Origin: Microbotryomycetes sp. JL201
Taxonomy: Eukaryota > Basidiomycota > Microbotryomycetes
Assembly: GCA_033819885.1 (NCBI GenBank)
Contig: JAQYUZ010000058.1
Location: forward strand, 1-64,000
Length of the DNA: 64,000 bases
Direction of reading: 5' to 3'
Part shown: piece after piece, positions 1-15,856 of the stretch
Position numbering within the stretch: position 1 is the first letter of the stretch
How the letters are laid out: each line of letters opens with the position of its first letter
Made by a program: the position numbers and the translations under genes
The notes under the pieces: model-generated
Databases searched by the model: none
Told to the model about the DNA's origin: nothing
Seen by the model: the letters and a program-made list of their open reading frames with translations, nothing else

Positions 1-1744
1 GTCGATCGGGTCACAGCAGCTGCACTGTACCAGCTCGTAATGTAACGTGACTGAGCAACAAGGACAGATGATGGGGAAAAAGACCAGAAAGAGACGGAGT
101 GCTTAGTTTTGACGATTCGGCGTGCGCTCTGGATCATTTCCGCCTACAAACTAATGAATAACCGTATAAAGCTGCTGGGAAGTTTTTAAAATACCGGTGC
201 ATGAAGACGAGGGGTCACAGGAGGACGGTGAAGTTCAAGAGAGCGGACCCTGGCCAGAGGTGCAAGCTACGTCAGCACGCGCCAAGCAGCATCTCGTCCA
301 CGCTTTTGAACAAGCCCAAGAGTCTGCTTTCCCTATGGACAGCGCATTGGTGATCGACCGAGCGCTTCGTCACATGTCTGATCTGGGAAACGAGCGCGGC
401 AAGGCATTTCCAACCGCTATTATCGACTTTTGCGAGCGCCCACATCTATCGAGTTTGGTGAATCAGGACCCCAGGTTCGCGTCAGGACGACGACATTCGA
501 CAGATGATGGCGCTCGCAAACGTCGGTGATAGCGGTTTGAAATGCCTTGATGCGCTCATTTCCGTCAATAATTTTGGTGGCTCGCTCCAAGTCTTAATTT
601 TGATGTATTCGTTACTGGGATTGCATTCAGGTTTACTACGGCAGATGAATGCTTCGACCGCGCCAGGGAGAGTTGCAGGCAGATTTCCTAGCCTCCAGCA
701 TATCGAGCGGATCGTGTAATGTGCAGGATTCGCGCCTGCGCTGAAATGACAAGCGTTCGAGCTTGTTGAGCCGTCTGTCACCAAATTTGGACAAAACAAG
801 CGGGAGCCTCCGACTTGTACAACGTCCAACACGAAGCGTTACGGCATACATCTGCCATACTGCTTCTGATCAAAATGAATTCTTCGAGCGCTGATCTTGA
901 CCACCGCAATGATGGCGATACCGGGCGCACGCATGATTCGGATCATGCTGGCATTCCTGCCTCGAGGGGCATCACTGAATAGCTTTCGGCCCGTTCTTCG
1001 ACGACGTCTGTTCTTGCAATGCAGAAGAAGGAAAACGCTTCACCGCCGCGAGAGTCAGATAACTAAATTTGGGATACTGGATCGCCAAGAAGCTGAGCGA
1101 AGACCTAGGATGGGCAGGCGTAAAACTCGATGCAATGGGGATCCCCTGCGCAATCAAAGGCACAAGAGCACGGAACTGGCTTCGACCTCTTATCGTCTTT
1201 TTGCCGGGCGCGACTGCTGCAGGCATCAAATACCTTGCCCATGCTCTGGCACGAGCATGGTCTACAGCACCTGACAATTCGCGTACGCCAAGTGGAGAAC
1301 AAGGCAGAGAAGCGCGTTGAATCAAGACGTTTGGATCAATGCTGCCAATGGCGGCCTCTCCCTGAGCGAGCGCGGCGGGCAGCTGTCGCCGACCGCTAGC
1401 ATAGTCCACCGCTCTACGCTCCACGATTAGAAACTTGCTACGTCCAAGCCCTCGACAAGAGTTAGACTAAAAGGAGAATGCCGGCTGCAACCTGGACCAA
1501 TCGCTTCGTCGCTCCGGAGAGCTCGGCGGCTGGTGAGTAGGCGAGACCATCGCTCTAGCTTTTTGACATTAATCCATCGAATCCCGAAAGACTCGAGGAT
1601 GAAACGGACCAACCGACAGTGCAAGGAGGAGAGCACGTCGTGGGTTTCGTCAAGCAGGGAGGACCACGATAGAGGAGAAAAGGAGGACGGGGGGGAATGC
1701 TCACCAGGCGGCATCAAACCTTTGCTAACCGCTTGCATTGCACT
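1..1744. other. left-edge region without a confident gene
   Basis: Several short open frames overlap on both strands. The most protein-like is on the plus strand at 197-529, an acidic then mixed helical sequence (HEDEGSQEDGEVQESG at its start) that could continue in another frame at 505-719. A second frame at 1069-1320 reads KKLSEDLGWAGVKLDAMGIP. None matches a family I recognise, and I could not join them with ordinary splice sites. This may be a rapidly evolving or decayed gene, or non-coding sequence. Confidence 0.3.
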
Positions 1745-2835
1745 TTATGCCTTGTTACTTCGTTGTACGAGACCCTCGTAAGCCTGCTCAACTTTGCGCC
1801 AGTCGACAGCTGACCACCAGTTTTTGACGTACTGTTCCCGGCCCCAGACGCCATAGTCTTGGAGGTAGCAATGCGGGTGGACCGAGACGCAGGCAAGCGG
1901 ATAGAGTCGCGTCCCGTCTGTGCCGCGGCTCAACTCGACGACGTCGCTGAACAGCGACTTTGTCTGTGGTCGCAGCTCGAACGCGGGTGTTTTCCGCTCA
2001 CGCGTCACTGCGTTCCACCCGGCCTTGCTGCCATCTTGACTGCCCTCTTCCGCAGATGCCGACACGGGCTCGCCGAGGACCTGCTTTGACCCGCCGACTT
2101 GCATTCGACCGCGGACGAGTGGCGTGCCGCCAGCGTACGTGCCAACGACGCCCAGGTTTTCGTTCGTATCCGTGACAAGCCACACGTAAGCTCCCGAAGA
2201 CGGATGTAGCCCTGCGACGTGTGCAGAAAAGTGGGAGATCAAGCCGGCAAACGACTGTAATCGGGATTTGGCGATCGCTTCCGAGAATTTGGAATTCACC
2301 GTCGGCTGCGACGGTGTCGGACTCTGCACGCGATTCATATTTGAGCAAACGTTCTCGTGCACACGGTGAGCAAACTCACGAGCGTCGACAGGAAAAAGCT
2401 GTTGTTGAGCGCCTCGGAAGCGTGGTTGAAAACGAGCGCCTTTGTCGGGTCTGCTGCAGCCTGAATGACTGTTTGGTAGACTGAAAGGTTTTCTAGCTCG
2501 GTGCCTGCGCGGCAGTCCGTGTATTGCGTCAGAAAACGATGCAAGGCCAAAAAGACCTTGCTCGACGGCGGACGCGCACCTTGGACGAGCTCATTCAGTC
2601 TTGACAGGACACCCTGCTGCCAGTCGACTGCCGTGGTTCTCAATGCCTGCGCCGACATGAATGGCTGCAGGCCATTGTCGATCTCGTACGGTAACGGCAC
2701 GCGCTGGTGCACGCTTCGCCGCTGCTGCTGCTGCACGGTGACCCGCGCTGGCCGAGCAACGTTCTTCGCGACTGATGCTGACGTAGATGCCCTCGGTGTC
2801 AGCTGTCTCAGGCCGAGTTGCGGCATCGACGGCAT
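1745..2835 (-). CDS. mitochondrial small-subunit ribosomal protein with Fe/Mn-SOD fold (mS42/mS43 type)
   Basis: Two exons, 2835-2380 and 2323-1745, joined by a 56-base GTGAGT...CAG intron, give 344 residues. The N-terminal ~45 residues are basic and Ser/Gln rich, as expected of a mitochondrial presequence. The rest follows the iron/manganese superoxide dismutase fold: an alpha-hairpin part containing VFNHASEALNNSFFLSTL, and a C-terminal part with CYLQDYGVWGREQYVKNWW. Metal ligands of true SODs are lost: the second-His motif reads NNSFF, and the Asp of the DVWEH motif is replaced (VSVHPH). That is the pattern of Rsm26/Mrp1-like mitoribosome proteins rather than an enzyme. An in-frame upstream ATG at 2892 would add 19 residues; I prefer 2835 because the presequence-like region starts there. 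I cannot separate mS42 from mS43 by eye. Confidence 0.8.
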
Positions 2836-3105
2836 GTTTTTGGGGGAAAAAGGGAAAACGGGCAAAGGCTTGGTAGCGCGAGCTGAATTCATTATTAGAC
2901 AGAGTTAATCAGACGTCCGTCTGGACCAAATGGCAACCTTGCCGCCTGCCACTTGCCTCTATTCTTTCAACTCTTGCACCTCGAGACAACTCCTAGGGAT
3001 TCTTGCGTCTTTGGACCCTTTAGCCACAGCTTCAAGCTACACTCGCGCGAGTTCATTCAGCAAGCACCCGCCGCCTCGGCGACCCGTCTCTGCCGAACCG
3101 CGACC

Positions 3106-4183
<1,078 letters not shown>

Positions 4184-4504
4184 TTGAGCAGGTGCCACAA
4201 TCCCTTCACGTCGTGTTGTGGGAACTACTAGAGCTTTGTAGTCTCCGCGCCGTAGGAAGACTTTGCAGCCTCTTCAATGTCGTTCACTTCTTGTTTGCAT
4301 GAATCGTTTCAACTGTAACACAGCACGGCTACATGAGCAATTCGAAAAAGGAGTGAGATTCCGCTGACGACGCGTTGGCCGGATCTTGGCCCTCGTCTAC
4401 ACCATCCCGCCTCGAACAGACCACGCACATACCTACAGCCTGACACTGAGATACGCAACACCCTGTTCGTATCCTTCTGCTGTGACTGTCGACCGTGACG
4501 CACA
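4184..4504. other. intergenic region between ARL1 and RPT3
   Basis: About 320 bases downstream of ARL1 and upstream of RPT3, both on the plus strand. It must hold the ARL1 3' end and the RPT3 promoter. I see no open frame with coding character and no structured RNA. Confidence 0.5.
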
Positions 4505-6193
<1,689 letters not shown>

Positions 6194-6652
6194 ATTGGCC
6201 CATGCCGAGAGTGGATCGCGCGCGAGTCCGAGGCTTGTTGCTCAAAGTAATTAAAATTTTGTTCTTGCTTTGATGTCATGCACAAGTCTAATCAAATGAT
6301 GAAACGGCTGCTGTGTGCGTGCTCTGCTTCGTGTCTACAGCCATTTAAAGTGCCCCGGGGTTCTTTTTCAATCTTGCGTCACCACGCACTGTGACCTCAT
6401 TCGATCAGCACACCTCGAAGGACGCGGTGCCCGTGTCCGACCCGGCAGGCAGCGAGAGGCGTCTGAGAACCAGTGTATGCTTGTGGAGCAAGGTGCATAG
6501 AGTACCACAGCGTGACGGTTGCGGCTGTCGCCACTAGTCGAAAAAAACCTTGCGGCCGGCGGCGCGCGCGAACGAGGACGGACGGACCACGGACCGGCCG
6601 CGATTAAGGACGACGCGGGCGAGCACGACGGAGAGGCGAGCACGGTCTGACG
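6194..6652. other. intergenic and 5' leader region before the bZIP gene
   Basis: About 460 bases between RPT3 and the bZIP factor. The last 120 bases are very GC-rich (around 6545-6640), consistent with the leader or promoter of the bZIP gene. No credible coding frame is seen. Confidence 0.45.
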
Positions 6653-8716
6653 ATGGACGTGGACTCGAGCAGGAGAGATGACCAGCAGGGTGAGTGGCCG
6701 GGTTGGATGTTTTGGCGGGCGTGCGTGGGAACATTGGCGCGCGCGTCTCATGTCAGCGTCATTTCCCGCAACGCACCATCACTACACGCCAGTACACACA
6801 CGCCGGTGCACAGGCCAACACGACGACAAGCGCAAGCTACAGACCTTGTTACATCAATCGGCTCGCCGCCGTGCACACCAGTCAGGCCGAGCTCGTCAGC
6901 GATGGCGCCCGCCGAGCAAGCAGGACACGGGCCGGCACAGACGCGCGCGCCCATGACGACACGGAATCGACCCGCAACCGCCACACGCACGCGATACACC
7001 AATCGACACTGCGACAGCATACAACACACCCTGAATTTGCTATTGGGATACAGACTGCTGACAAATCTCGACGGACTCGGCCTACAGGACTCGGCAGGCA
7101 CGTCAGGGCCTCGTCCGACCCTGGCTCGCGAGGCGGCGCATTTGGACCAGATGGCTTTGGACTCGACAGCGAGCCGAACCCGTTCGAAAACTCATTTTCA
7201 GGAGGACCGTCGGCGAGGCAGGCACAGGCACCGAGTGCACACCACCCTCATGCCCAAAACCCGCACCAGGTGCCCGGTCAAGGGCCACCTTCCGCCACTC
7301 GCAGAGCTCGCAGCATCAGTCCAAATTCGTTGGCTCGAGCAACGCCAGGCGGACGACCGCAAGGACTCGCGTTCGGCACAGACTTGCAGAACTACAACTG
7401 GGGCGCGGCAGACTTTGACCCTTCCTTGCTCCGGACTGGCCTGACGCCCATGGTGCCGGGCCAGGCCGGACAGAGTGGCGGCGTGCCGTTCCCACCGCCT
7501 TCGCCAGCGACGGCTGCCTTGTTTGCCATGATGACCAACAACACGCCTGGCGATCATACGGCGGCATTCGGCGTAAACGGACAACGGCCATCCGAAGGCA
7601 ATCAGTTTGATGCAAGCTTTGCCAGGGCTGCAGTCAAGCAAGAACCGCCAGCATCAGCGTACGGGCTGGCCCCGCCAGCATCGTCAGTCGCGACGGCGCC
7701 CATGGCCCAGCCGTTGCCACACGTTTCGTCAGTCTCGAACGACTCGTCTCGGCCGGCGTCAGCAGTCATGGGCCCGCCGGTGTCAGGCACTGGGCCTTAT
7801 TTCGCGCCGCCTCATCAACACATGTACGCCCAGTCGGCACCATACGGACAGTACGGCACAGGCGTATCCCAGCCACCCGCCGCGGCGGCACACCCACCCA
7901 TCGCCAGTCAGCCATCTTACGGCGGCTCAAACCCGCTTTACCTCCTGTCGCAAGCGTCTGGCCATGCAGATGATGCCGTCGTTGCGGCGGCAGCACTCAG
8001 CGGCTTGGCCGCGCCCGGCTTTGGGTCGCCGCAACCTGGTCAGCCATCATTGCCCGGCAGTGGAGCAATGCCGGCCAACGTCATGTCCGGCCCTTCGACA
8101 GTCGGACCGCAGGGCGCTTCCACGTTGAGCGCCAACTCGCCGGCATCTGCCTCGACGCCAAACTCGACAAAGGGAGCTTCTGCAGCGCCAAAACGAAGTG
8201 GTGCCGCCAACGGAGCTGGCAAACGGAAAAAGGCAGAGCCCGTTCACGTGGATGAAGACTTGGACTCGCCTCCACCGCCACCGGCCAAAAAAGGACGCGG
8301 GCGAGGCCGAGCTACATCGAGTTCAGTCAAGGACGAGCTGTCAGAAGATGGCGCAAGTCCGAGGGGCAAGGGGCCGCTTGATCCAGAAGAGGAGAAGCGC
8401 AGGAACTTTTTGGAACGCAACAGGCAGGGTCAGTTTTCCGCGATCGTTTGATTGTCGTTGCGTCGTGCCGGCCCGCTGACGCGCCACTCGTTCAGCCGCA
8501 CTCAAGTGCAGGCAACGCAAAAAGGCATGGTTGGCAAATCTACAGTCCAAGGTTGAAATGTTGACGACCGACAACGAGACACTGCAGTCAACCGTGACGA
8601 ATCTTAAGGAAGAGATTCAGTCGCTCAGAGCGATTCTGGCGGCTCACGCCAACTGTCCGGTCGGAGGCTCCGCCATGCCTCGTGCACCACAGTATGCCAA
8701 TGGCCAGCGCTACTGA
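6653..8716 (+). CDS. bZIP transcription factor of the ATF/CREB (Atf1) type
   Basis: The C-terminal end is certain. The basic region ERNRQAALKCRQRKKAW is followed by a leucine zipper (LANLQSKVEMLTTDNETL and on), created by splicing 8428 to 8496 over a GTCAGT intron. The long middle exon is Ser/Pro/Gly/Gln rich and carries a segment (DSEPNPFENSF, then LTPMVPGQAG and FPPPSPATAALFAMMTNNTP) that resembles the osmotic-stress and HRA regions of fungal Atf1/Aft1. Such factors bind CRE-like sites and act under stress MAP kinases. The start at 6653 (MDVDSSRRDDQQ) is followed by a GTGAGT donor at about 6689. The acceptor is uncertain: one near 7088 fits the phase, but acceptors further left are possible, so residues before about 7090 are not reliable. 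Confidence 0.88.
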
Positions 8717-9137
8717 AGATCGCCGTGTATCACTTATCGGAGACGTACTCTCGCCGGTCGACCGGCGCGTCGGCTCCGCCGTCCTCTCTTTTTCTGTTTT
8801 CGTACATGTTGCTTTACGATTCACTGCTTTTGCTGTTTCCCGTTCCGGCCCTCGCCCTCTTGTGTCTCATTGCCGTCGTCTCGAGCCTTCTCTGCCGGCA
8901 CAAGCCCGGCAGAGCCGTCCGACCCATGTGGCGACTGTAGATAGACGTGGAGCGGTGGCTTTTGAGGGGTCTCTTGTCCTTGTGTACATACAGGTATCTT
9001 CTCTCTGCCCTCTTTCCTTGTGCATTGCAACTCGTTGTCCATCATTTTCTTGCCCAAGCTACACTGTAATTGGTATTACAAATGTCAGCTAGAAACTTGA
9101 GTGAGCGTCGCGCAGGCGTCTTTGTTCTCTTGCGACC
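8717..9137. other. intergenic region, 3' end of the bZIP gene and leader of the complex I gene
   Basis: About 420 bases with pyrimidine-rich stretches and no convincing coding frame. Short frames here lack similarity to anything I know. Confidence 0.45.
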
Positions 9138-10008
9138 ATGGCACCGGCACCGGCTGTTGCGCCTTTTGTACGTTGCAGCATATGCAGGTCCTTTTCAAGT
9201 TTCGGCTGTACTGACTCGACTGTCGTCGTCGCCGGCTCAGTCTCAGGCACACAAGCGATACGTCCAGGTGCGCCGTCCCTCACACTCGCACCCGAACCGG
9301 CACGACGGCTCGCACATACCCTAGGATCCTGCTGACCTCATCTGTTTGCTCATGCTCGGTGGGTGCAACAGCATTTGTACCGGAGAGCGCTCAAGGGTGC
9401 TCAGGACTGGTCAGTCGCCTCGGACGCTCTGGCGTTCACGGGTGCTGGTCACGCACAGCTGACTTTACGCTCTGGGTATCGCGACTCTATTGTAGGTACG
9501 TGCGACGAGACTTGTGGCGCAACAAGGCGATCGAGATCAGGGTCGAGTTTGAACGCAACCGCAACGTCAAGGATCCACGCGCCGTCGCAAACTTGTTGAG
9601 GCAAGCAGAGCAGCAAGTCGCAGCCATGAGTCACCCAGACCCGTACAAGCGTGAGTCTTGGTCCACCGCACTATCGACATTTCGGCAACTTGGTCGGCGA
9701 CGCGAGGCGTTCAGCGGGACGAGCAGGCACGAACGCTAACAATGCTGTATCTGACTCGTTGTTCGCAGCTTCAATGTTCCCTGATGGCACAAAATGGTGC
9801 GTAAAGTCGTAAAGTCGCAAACGCCTCGTCTGACCGCTAATCTCGTCTTGCTATTCTCTCAAGGGAGCGCAACGTACCCGTAAGCTGCACTGTGGCGTTA
9901 TTCGTCTCAAATGAGTAGTCGCTGACGCTGCTCACATCGTGTCTGTAGCCGCGCATGTTCACACAGCAAGAAAAGGAGCAGGCGCTCGACGCGTTCTACA
10001 ATCACTGA
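9138..10008 (+). CDS. mitochondrial complex I LYR subunit, NDUFB9/B22 type
   Basis: Seven small exons: 9138-9167, 9241-9267, 9372-9409, 9496-9650, 9769-9796, 9864-9879 and 9949-10008, giving 117 residues. The assembled protein reads AHKRYVQHLYRRALKGAQDW at the LYR tripeptide. A conserved core follows (RRDLWRNKAIEIRVEFERNR), then PDPYKPSMFPDGTKWERNVP. This is the order of the NDUFB9/B22 accessory subunit of NADH:ubiquinone oxidoreductase, which binds acyl carrier protein through its LYR motif. Exons of 16, 27, 28 and 30 bases make the gene invisible to simple ORF searches. One donor is GTCAGT. Confidence 0.88.
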
Positions 10009-10160
10009 ATCGCGTCGTAAACAAGGTCCGGCCCAATATCGTTGGTCCGTTTCCGTTGACGCACCTTGAGCTTTCATGTGTAATTAGAGTGTCGAGTTTG
10101 TTCATGCTCGTGCGAGAAGAGCAGAGTCTAGCGAGATTACAACATCGAGATGAACGAATG
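10009..10160. other. short convergent intergenic gap
   Basis: About 150 bases between the stop codons of the NDUFB9-type gene (+) and the Rcf2-like gene (-). It holds both 3' ends and nothing else I can identify. Confidence 0.5.
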
Positions 10161-10848
10161 CTATGATCGCTGACTGCTGTCTGTGTTGCTGCTGCGCAAC
10201 TCTTTGAGAATCGCAGAGTCCGCTGGTATTGCTGTTGCCGTTCCCACAGCTTCATTCGCAGCAGGACTTTGGTTGGCGAGCGCTGCTGTGGCTGCCGCCG
10301 CTTCTTGCTCTTGTTGATACTTTCGAGCGTTCTCCGCGTCATAATTGGCCTTCCATTTGCGCATGGACGTTTCTGAAGGTACGATTCCTTGGCCTGACAA
10401 TTCCTTTCTCGCCGCCGTTCGCCACCTTTCACTCTCGGCCTTGTGCTTGCGTTCCCAATCGAGCAAGTAATGGTCTGCGTAAATAACCATACCAAACACT
10501 GTTCCCCAAGACGTCAAGAAGGCTTTGCCGGCAAGAGTTTGACGGCGAACAAACGGAAAGCGATAGTTGGCAAAGAGCATGAGCGCGCCAGAGATCAAAG
10601 TGCCTTTGATGGCACCTTCTCGAGCTCCCATAACCTGAAGTCGATCTATCAAGGGTGTACATGTGAGGTTGTCAGCATGGAATCCGTGCCGAGGGGTGTG
10701 GACGTCATCGAATTCGAGCTTGTCCGAGTATACGGTGCAAAGCCCATCTCTCAATCACGACAGGGCTTGATAAGACTGTGATAATTCGCATAGAACGCTT
10801 ACATGCGATCTCCTCATCTTGCTTGTGGTGCTGTACTCGCTCGGACAT
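10161..10848 (-). CDS. Rcf2 N-terminal-like (HIG1-related) mitochondrial membrane protein
   Basis: Two exons, 10848-10803 and 10645-10161, give 176 residues. The intron starts GTAAGC and ends CTTGATAG with a CTGAC branch-like site. The protein begins MSERVQHHKQDEEIAYRLQV, then has two predicted membrane segments (GAIKGTLISGALMLFANY and KAFLTSWGTVFGMVIYADH) separated by RFPFVRRQTL. A charged helix and a low-complexity Ala/Gln/Ser tail follow. The pattern of an acidic start, EGA..G segment, RFP loop and TL..K hydrophobic segment resembles the N-terminal domain of respiratory supercomplex factor 2. The second HIG1 domain of Rcf2 is absent. The family assignment is inference from this pattern; localisation to the inner mitochondrial membrane is likely but not shown. 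Confidence 0.6.
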
Positions 10849-11273
10849 GGTCAAGTTTCGATTCGGCGGGACTGTGTGGCCAACGGCGACGTGCCGGCTA
10901 GTCTAGATATACGTTGAAGCAGCCGTCTATTGATACGTTACGGAAATGTTCGGCGAAGCTGCTGCTGAGATCAACGAATGAGCCGGTGGCATCAAGTCAG
11001 CCCTGGCATTGATCACGGCCCGCTTGTCCACTGTAAAGAAAAAGCTTTCCAGCCTGACTGAGGTACTGACCTTGAGCAAACGACAACTTGTAGCGCGTGG
11101 TGCAACGGGCAGAAGAGAGGAAAAACGCGGAGGCAGCTTCGCGAAGGTCGCGCTCGGTGCGCACAACCAGCGCCGAGCGCGGGGGATCCGAGCGCGCCCG
11201 GCCCGTCGTGAAATAGGTCAAGATGTGACGATGGCATCAAATGTAAAAATATGCTAGACTGTACGCATATCGC
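10849..11273. other. region between the Rcf2-like and eIF4E genes, possible small minus-strand gene
   Basis: A minus-strand reading (about 11220 to 10927) has protein-like character: TERDLREAASAFFLSS, then, across a possible 40-base GTCAGT...CAG intron, VDKRAVINARADLM, ending at a TAG at 10927. No in-frame ATG precedes it, so a start would need another upstream exon. A plus-strand frame of similar length overlaps it. I name no function, and it may be only the leader of the Rcf2-like gene. Confidence 0.3.
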
Positions 11274-12527
11274 TCAACTGAAATGCCTCTTGTATTTGCC
11301 ACCCCGGAGCTGACAGGGATACCGTGGATCAGTACGACATCGCAAAATACTCCCCGTCGGAACTGCAACTGACCTCAGGCATTCCTAGCTTTTCAGACAG
11401 GCTCTCTTTCAGCTTGTCGATCCATTCAGTGTTGGGGGGTTGCAACTTGTCAGTGCCGCCAAGCCATACCTCGATACGGTCTCCTCGCTATAGCGAATGA
11501 AGAGGGAACGAATGAATGCGTCAGCGACGATCGAATGATTACAATGTCTGGCCCGTCTCACTGCTCGCCGACTGGCAACAACGCCAACTATTTGTCCGCG
11601 CTCCTCGGATTTCTTTGCCTTGTTCTCTTCGTGCGCCTGAGTGGCTTGCATCTCGAGCACGGAGCCCGCGACAAGCAGCAATAATTTTTCGTACACAGAC
11701 TCAAAAACGGCCGCCGGCGGCGAAATCGTCAATCGGCCGCCCTTGGCGTTCCAGGGATCTTCCCACGTTGGCGACACGCCCGTTCTGAAAAAGTGCAAGT
11801 TTTGACCTGCTCGCGTAAGTCCGAGCGAGTCGTCTTTTGCTCGTTTCGGCTTTGCGAGCTTTTTGAAAGCCTTGAGGTTGCCACAAAGCAGTGGCACCGT
11901 GTCGGCGTCAAAGACTTTTTTGACGGCATCATCGTATTGATCGGCCGTCGTGCCATGGTTCGACTTGCTGGCGGACGACGTGTCGGAGAAATGCAGAGTC
12001 CAGGATGAGGTGAGTGGCAGCTCGGGCGGGTACGACATCAACGCCTCGATATTTCTCCGGACGACATCCTGCTCTGACGGCGGCAACGAGTCTAAGCTTT
12101 GTTTGATTTTGTCAATTGGTGCATCTGCGCCGTCCTTGTCGCTCGCAGCTGCATCGACGTCGCCGTTGTGTGTGCTCGAGCCTGCCGCCGCCTCTCGTCG
12201 CTGACCGTCCTTGCTGCTGTCGCCATGAGTTGTGATTTTGCTGAGTTTTGTCGAGTCTGGCTTGCTGTCGCCGTCCTGTTGCCCTTGTGCAGTCGTTTGC
12301 CCGTTTGCAGGGAACAGCTGGCTCTCGGTCACGTTGCTATCCAGCTCGTCTTCGTCATCAAGGTCAAGATCAGCATCAGTTTTGGTACTCCTCTCGGCTG
12401 CAGAGGTTGACATGGAGGTTGATTGTGCGGTTGCGGCGTCCAAAGTCGTCGGCGCCTTGACTTTGTCGCTCGCGCTTGTCGCCGTCGTTGCCTGGACCGC
12501 GGGGCCCTCTTGTGTGCTTGCGGACAT
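11274..12527 (-). CDS. divergent eIF4E-family cap-binding protein
   Basis: Three exons, 12527-11562, 11487-11374 and 11309-11274, encode 371 residues. Residues 1-165 are a low-complexity Ser/Thr/Asp extension. The eIF4E fold follows, starting PLTSSWTLHF, with FRTGVSPTWEDPWNAKGGR in the middle and ending GKYKRHFS. Cap-pocket residues are partly kept: Trp255 with Glu256 (TWED), the RRARGDRIEVW segment, but Tyr198 sits where canonical eIF4E has its first sandwich Trp, as in 4EHP. The dorsal Trp that grips eIF4G (usual VxxFW) is replaced: the segment reads TVPLLCG, Cys215. Typical eIF4E is about 215 residues, so this one is both extended and divergent. It may be a regulatory 4EHP-like paralogue or the lineage's main factor; the window cannot tell. 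Confidence 0.88.
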
Positions 12528-12874
12528 GCTCAATCTAGTGTCTAGAGAGTCCGTCCTCGGAGACCGAAGAAACGGAGCAGTGGGCGGCGTGAGCGAGGGC
12601 AAGGCGAGTGTTCCGCTGTGCAGGTCAGATCTACCCAAGACTTGTCACTGACATACATTCGTACACCGGATAGAGCAGAACATCCATTCGTCCTGAAAAA
12701 ATAATTCCTCAGGTGAGTCAATGTGCGATCACGAAATTTGCCATGCTCATCGCTTGATATCCCCAAAGCTACGACATAGCTCTAGATACGATTACAATCA
12801 CTGCGTACAGGTACACACTGTATAACTGGTTTGGCGTGCGTGCGTGCTTAAGGATAGTCTGCGCATGGCTGACG
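12528..12874. other. intergenic region upstream of the eIF4E-like gene
   Basis: About 350 bases between the eIF4E-like start and the monooxygenase stop, both on the minus strand. No coding frame or RNA structure was recognised. Confidence 0.45.
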
Positions 12875-15663
<2,789 letters not shown>

Positions 15664-15856
15664 CGTGGTGATCAGAAGAACAGAAAGGGCTCGGCGGCGC
15701 TTTTGAACGAACAGGCCTCTCGCGTGCGGAACAGCCGGCCGGGCGCTCGGGGAACTCGCGGCTCGCGCGGAATCAGGAGAAACGGCATGCAGCGGCGGAA
15801 AAGAAAGACCAAAAAGAAAAAAGAGAGAGTTGCAACAAAGTGGACGCGAAAACAAA

